Shown piece by piece: positions 14,022-14,200 of a stretch of 14,200 nucleotides of DNA. Source of the DNA: an uncultured Opitutales bacterium (GTDB lineage: Bacteria; Verrucomicrobiota; Verrucomicrobiia; Opitutales; Intestinicryptomonadaceae); the NCBI GenBank assembly GCA_900552245.1, contig URYY01000045.1:1-14200 (forward strand). The letters are read 5' to 3'. How positions within the stretch are numbered: the stretch's first letter is position 1; each line of letters starts with the position of its first letter. The notes below the pieces were generated by a model. It made no database searches and had not been told where the DNA came from. It saw only the letters and a list, made by a program, of their open reading frames with translations. The translations under genes were made by a program, and so were the position numbers.

Positions 14022-14200
14022 CTCTTAGCCGTCCTTATATTGTCGCTCGAGTTTCTCGCCTTGAAGGCGTAAACGGGTCTCTGCAAACCGTCTGAGGAGC
14101 CCTCGTGAATTTGATACGCAAAAACAACCCTGTTGCTTTCGGGCAGCTTAAATTTGTCGGCGGCTCTTCTTCTGAGAGTGGCGGGGTCGCGACTTATCGC
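14018..14200 (-). CDS. Probable FtsL-like division protein, C-terminal 60 residues
   Basis: An open frame enters from the right edge and ends in TGA at 14020-14018, overlapping the ftsI ATG as ATGA. The visible residues begin AISRDPATLRRRAADKFKLP and continue with ESNRVVFAYQI. They end with a hydrophilic, basic tail (ARNSSDNIRTAKR). The pattern of a basic helix (LRRRAADKF), a short LP turn and a hydrophobic strand (RVVFAY) resembles the end of FtsL, where an 'A-x-x-x-L-G-L' segment follows the coiled coil. FtsL is also the usual gene between rsmH and ftsI. The membrane helix and coiled coil would lie outside the window, so the identification is mainly positional. FtsL sequences are poorly conserved. 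A lineage-specific hypothetical protein is the alternative. Confidence 0.55.
   Translation of the reverse strand, partial: AISRDPATLRRRAADKFKLPESNRVVFAYQIHEGSSDGLQRPVYAFKARNSSDNIRTAKR

Noticed and set aside
13525..14028. Plus-strand open frame of 167 codons opposite ftsI
   Set aside because: Antisense shadow of the FtsI coding sequence; Ser/Phe-rich with no motif.
1..14200. Mobile elements, tRNA/rRNA genes, CRISPR or defence genes
   Set aside because: Nearly every base is assigned to dcw genes on one strand; no inverted terminal repeats, transposase motifs, regularly spaced repeats or tRNA-like structure were seen.

Overview
The window is one unbroken stretch of a division and cell-wall (dcw) gene cluster. 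All thirteen genes read on the minus strand, so transcription runs from high to low coordinates. In that order they are: the end of a probable ftsL (14200-14018), ftsI, murE, murF, mraY, murD, a LysM lipoprotein gene, ftsW, murG, murC, ddl, ftsQ and the first 86 codons of ftsA (260-1). Genes overlap by 4 to 11 bases or lie 2 to 6 bases apart. The one exception is a 63-base AT-rich gap between murD and the LysM gene. No RNA gene, mobile element, CRISPR array or gene-free stretch over 300 bases was seen, and no convincing terminator.

The products form one pathway. MurC, MurD, MurE and MurF build the UDP-MurNAc-pentapeptide, and Ddl supplies D-Ala-D-Ala. MraY moves the precursor onto the lipid carrier and MurG adds GlcNAc to give lipid II. 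FtsW and FtsI form the septal glycosyltransferase-transpeptidase pair, and FtsL/FtsQ and FtsA link them to the divisome. MurE has the DNPR signature of meso-diaminopimelate enzymes, so a Gram-negative-type DAP peptidoglycan is expected. The LysM protein has a lipobox, which also fits a cell with an outer membrane or at least lipoprotein sorting.

The order murF-mraY-murD-LysM-ftsW-murG-murC-ddl matches, as recalled, the chlamydial order in which nlpD lies between murD and ftsW and murC is fused to ddl. Together with DAP-type MurE and a full ftsI/ftsQ/ftsA complement, this points to the Planctomycetes-Verrucomicrobia-Chlamydiae group. A free-living or gut Verrucomicrobiota (Opitutae-like) or a Lentisphaerota relative is my best guess. 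This is inference from order and protein style, not a database match.

The cluster is mostly conventional. The points worth a second look are a compact MurC that lacks a central segment and its His-Asn motif, similar loss of that motif in MurD and MurF, a strongly acidic C-terminal tail on MurF, a three-LysM lipoprotein without a catalytic domain, and the absence of murB from its common place beside murC. I found no clear sign of a wholly new system.
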